Of a stretch of 64,000 nt of DNA, positions 61,667-64,000 are shown in pieces. Position numbers and translations under genes: made by a program. Under the pieces are notes generated by a model that was not told the DNA's origin, made no database searches, and was given only the letters and a program-made list of their open reading frames with translations. Source of the DNA: Xylocopa sonorina (lineage: Eukaryota > Arthropoda > Insecta > Hymenoptera > Apidae). The stretch covers positions 6,572,001 through 6,636,000 of the forward strand of contig NC_135201.1 of NCBI RefSeq assembly GCF_050948175.1, read 5' to 3'. Every line of letters starts with the position of its first letter. The stretch's first letter is position 1.

Positions 61667-62106
61667 ACGGAGATTACGAAACGTCTAGCGAAGGAGCAAT
61701 CCGTGGCACGCAAGTGAAGCGATCGAAGGAGATCCTCCCAGTTAATCCAGGGAAAATGGGCTCAGAGCGTGCCTACGAACCAAAGGAGGAAAAATCGTCA
61801 GATGAGTTGTCCTACAGCCGAGAAGCCGCCTTTGTATCCAGCGTTTTAGCTAAGTCAGAGTCCATGCCAGTGTTTAAGAGCACGTCCTCATCGAGAGATG
61901 ATAACGACGAAGAACATGTGTCCCTGACGTCAGAGTCTTCCTTGGCACGTAAGAAGAAGCTGAAAATGATTGTGGCTCGAATGGATCCGCTTTTATCATT
62001 CGATTCTAACACAAGCGTCTCAACAGACACCTCTCGAGCGGATCGAATTAACGAAAAGATCGAGCCCAAGAAGATGGAATCGAAAATCGAGCTGCCCGCG
62101 TTCCAG
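61667..62106 (+). CDS. Unknown Ser-rich protein, internal exon
   Basis: The acceptor TCTCACGTACTAACAG precedes DGDYETSSEGAIRG; two bases complete a split codon, so a coding exon should lie upstream (53341-53563 fits). If not, the first in-frame ATG is 61756 (MGSERAYEPKE). The exon is hydrophilic, Ser/Glu/Lys-rich, with a basic patch (ARKKKLKMIVAR) and no hydrophobic segment, and ends LPAFQ|GTGACC. A full CRE (61925-61932) lies within the coding sequence. No family recognised; a cytoplasmic or nuclear, largely disordered protein is likely. Confidence 0.65.
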
Positions 62107-62361
62107 GTGACCGAGTATATTTTTTTTATCAAAGGGAGGAGACTTTGATCGACTTGGTTTCGGTTTAATTAGATTTCTCTTTAATGTAAACGTCGCTTCT
62201 GAGGATACCAATTAATGCCCTAATCCTTAAGTACTTTCTAGGGACCTAGTTCGAAACGTTGGTCCTTTAGGACACTCGCGTCGATCTAGCGAAATTAAAT
62301 TGTAAAATTAGATCCCACTTTGTGTCCAAACATCGATCTTCAATAATCATTTCTTCTGTAG

Positions 62362-64000
62362 AGTACCATCAACGATTCGCAAGGCTGTACAGGGGAAGTG
62401 AAGTTCTATGAAGTGTTGGAAAATAATGAATCCCCCAAAGAGAAGACGAGGAGCAGATCCTCCAGCAAGGAGCCAGTAAAGCCAGAACAAACCCAAGGAG
62501 ATGACGATTTAATAGACATCGCGGAAAATCCTCATCCCTCGATCAGATCGTTCTATTGGCCCCCTACTCCGGATAGAGAGGACTCGTCGCACCATTACAG
62601 GCAACAACCACGAATTACAGACGTGGACGCCATTATGAAGATAGATGGCGAGTTGGCTCCGCTTCAGCATCAGCTAAACGAGATAAGAGGCAAATTTCGA
62701 GCTTTGAACCTCACTGTCCCATCGATATTAAGTCAGGATCGCTACACGGCACAGTACATGCCACGTTCTAACATATCTGGCTATTATCTTCACAGAACAG
62801 AGACTTTTAGCAGGGACTCCAACGTTAGCGACATGACTCGTCTAATTCCTCATCAACCAGAGAATAGAGGTTACCATGGCACCAGATATTCTTATTCCAC
62901 GTATGAAACTGCCCCTGTAACTCAGGACTTTTGCTCCATAAAAGAATCCGTCAGTAGAAACGCGAGTATCGCGAATAAAAATTCATTTGAGATCATGGAT
63001 CCTCGAGTGGGAAGGAACACATCGAACGAGGTTGCCAACTGGCAGATTAAAGAGAACGACAGCTACGTTTCTGCGAAGAACTCTTTCTTCCAGTTTGGGA
63101 TGCATAACGATCCATCAGGATCGTTGATTCCGTCAGTGAGCAGTTCGTGTTACAGGTATCCACGAAATAGGGACTATCATAGACCACACACGTCTTCATA
63201 CTATGAGTTAAGAGCTGGGGGATCCAACAGTAGTTATGCGAGGCAGAATGGAATGGCGTCCACTTCTAGTAGACCAAGGCGTCAAGAATATCGAGATATT
63301 GCTGAATACAAAAAGGATAAAATATTGCAGGCAGAACTTGCACGTGAATCGAAGAAGCTAACCATAGACAATTCGACTGTCACTTCTAGTCCCCAGGTTC
63401 GCCTCGCCAATACCAATACTTCTGTGGAAGAACATTACACCCATAGAGTAGTTGCTGAAGAAAGCACGAGTCCTAGGGAATCGGTCATGGCACATAAAAT
63501 TTCCAAGGAGGACTCTGATAGTAGCTTTGGTAGGCCCCAGGATCAAAGTATCTCAGCATCCTTAACAGTAATCGGGTCAGATGGAAGTAGCAGGACCCGT
63601 TACGTGAACTATACTCGCGTGGACAGCCAGGCGTCACTGGTATTGTCAAAAAAGGACCAGAGTGTGAACACGTTGGTACCGGATGGTATCCAAAACGATT
63701 TTTTGAATAAACTAACGAAACAGAAGGTTCGAGAGCTGGACGTTGAGCCCTCAGGATCAAACCTGACGGAAATCGTTAGAAAGTCCGTGGAAACTCTATT
63801 GAGAGCCTCGAAGTCTGTTGAAACAAGGAAATCAAATCCTCCCAAGGACCTCAAGAGTGTACAAGTAGCCAAGACTAACGAGAAAGTAATTATCGTTCCC
63901 ATTCTCTTCACCGATGGGATTCCAGAGCCACCAAAGGTTCCCCTGTTCAATTTCACTAGATCCAGATGCCATTTACCGAAGTCTAGTCACCATCTGATGA
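62362..64000 (+). CDS. Unknown Ser-rich protein, long exon cut by the window end
   Basis: After a 255-nt intron ending TTTCTTCTGTAG the frame (phase 0) is open for 546 codons to the edge: STINDSQGCTGEVKFYEVLE onward. Near the start is an acidic, Ser-rich part (TRSRSSSKEP, GDDDLIDIAE), then RSFYWPPTPDRED and a more ordered-looking helix-like block (DVDAIMKIDGELAPLQHQLN, followed by EIRGKFRAL). The rest is Ser/Thr/Arg/Tyr-rich, with SRSRP-like and RRQEYRD patches. A hydrophobic strand, EKVIIVPILF, is close to the edge. Coding is certain from length and composition. It has no PDE4 similarity, so it is not a dunce exon of known kind. The 3' end lies outside. Confidence 0.85.

Larger units (their letters stand above)
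33386..64000 (+). other. Presumed large dunce intron hosting other genes
   Basis: After the donor at 33386 I found no UCR1 or catalytic exon up to the window end, so if the dunce call is right this intron exceeds 30 kb. It would contain at least two minus-strand genes, a third probable one, and a plus-strand gene that runs off the edge. The first 1.6 kb (33386-34974) shows no exon of its own. Confidence 0.45.

Noticed and set aside
1..64000. tRNA, rRNA, CRISPR, transposase or viral genes
   Set aside because: I looked for tRNA B-box-like GGTTCGANTCC, regular spacer arrays and transposase or reverse-transcriptase motifs, and saw none that held up.
33386..64000. UCR1 or PDE catalytic exon inside the window
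   Set aside because: No FDVENG, RRESFLYRSDSD or HD-type catalytic motif was found on the + strand.

Overview
The window looks like a piece of an insect nuclear genome, most likely an aculeate hymenopteran (bee or ant). The evidence is long CpG-rich, gene-poor DNA of moderate GC, spliced genes with introns of 90-250 nt beside introns over 10 kb, GT-AG boundaries, simple CT repeats, and no bacterial operon structure. The species cannot be named from sequence alone. All exon models are mine, built from open frames, splice consensus and phase agreement, with no transcript evidence.

The backbone seems to be the 5' half of the cAMP phosphodiesterase gene dunce (PDE4), on the + strand. An exon at 33158-33385 encodes the stretch just before UCR1, ending RRHTLANVR, the insect form of the RR-F/H-T-x-A segment that precedes FDVDNG in PDE4. 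An acidic, Gln-rich exon near 22655-23055 joins it in phase. UCR1, UCR2 and the catalytic domain were not found and should lie to the right. Left of 22.6 kb I see no convincing coding sequence, only a candidate CRE-bearing promoter with a possible noncoding exon (10.33-10.50 kb), other regulatory motifs, and a strong recursive-splicing signature at 1678/1679.

Within the presumed large dunce intron (33386 onward) lie further genes. (1) A five-exon minus-strand gene (40276 to 34975) encodes a 1643-residue coiled-coil, acidic-repeat, Cys-pair protein of no family I recognise. (2) A two-exon minus-strand gene (58515 to 57474) encodes a 304-residue secreted Gly/Ser/Pro-Gln-Pro-Val protein. (3) A partly resolved minus-strand gene lies at about 61.09-59.8 kb. 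(4) A plus-strand gene runs off the right edge (exons 61667-62106 and 62362 onward, possibly starting with an exon at 53341-53563). Drosophila dunce is also known for hosting other genes in a large intron (Sgs4, Pig1), so the layout is a notable parallel.

The rest is noncoding with discrete structure: a second recursive splice site (56583/56584), four full palindromic CREs, 20-bp perfect palindromes, a degenerate array of about 160 bp marked by CAGTAGTA, a tandem duplication of about 215 bp, and pyrimidine-biased tracts. I found no tRNA, rRNA, CRISPR array, transposase or viral gene.
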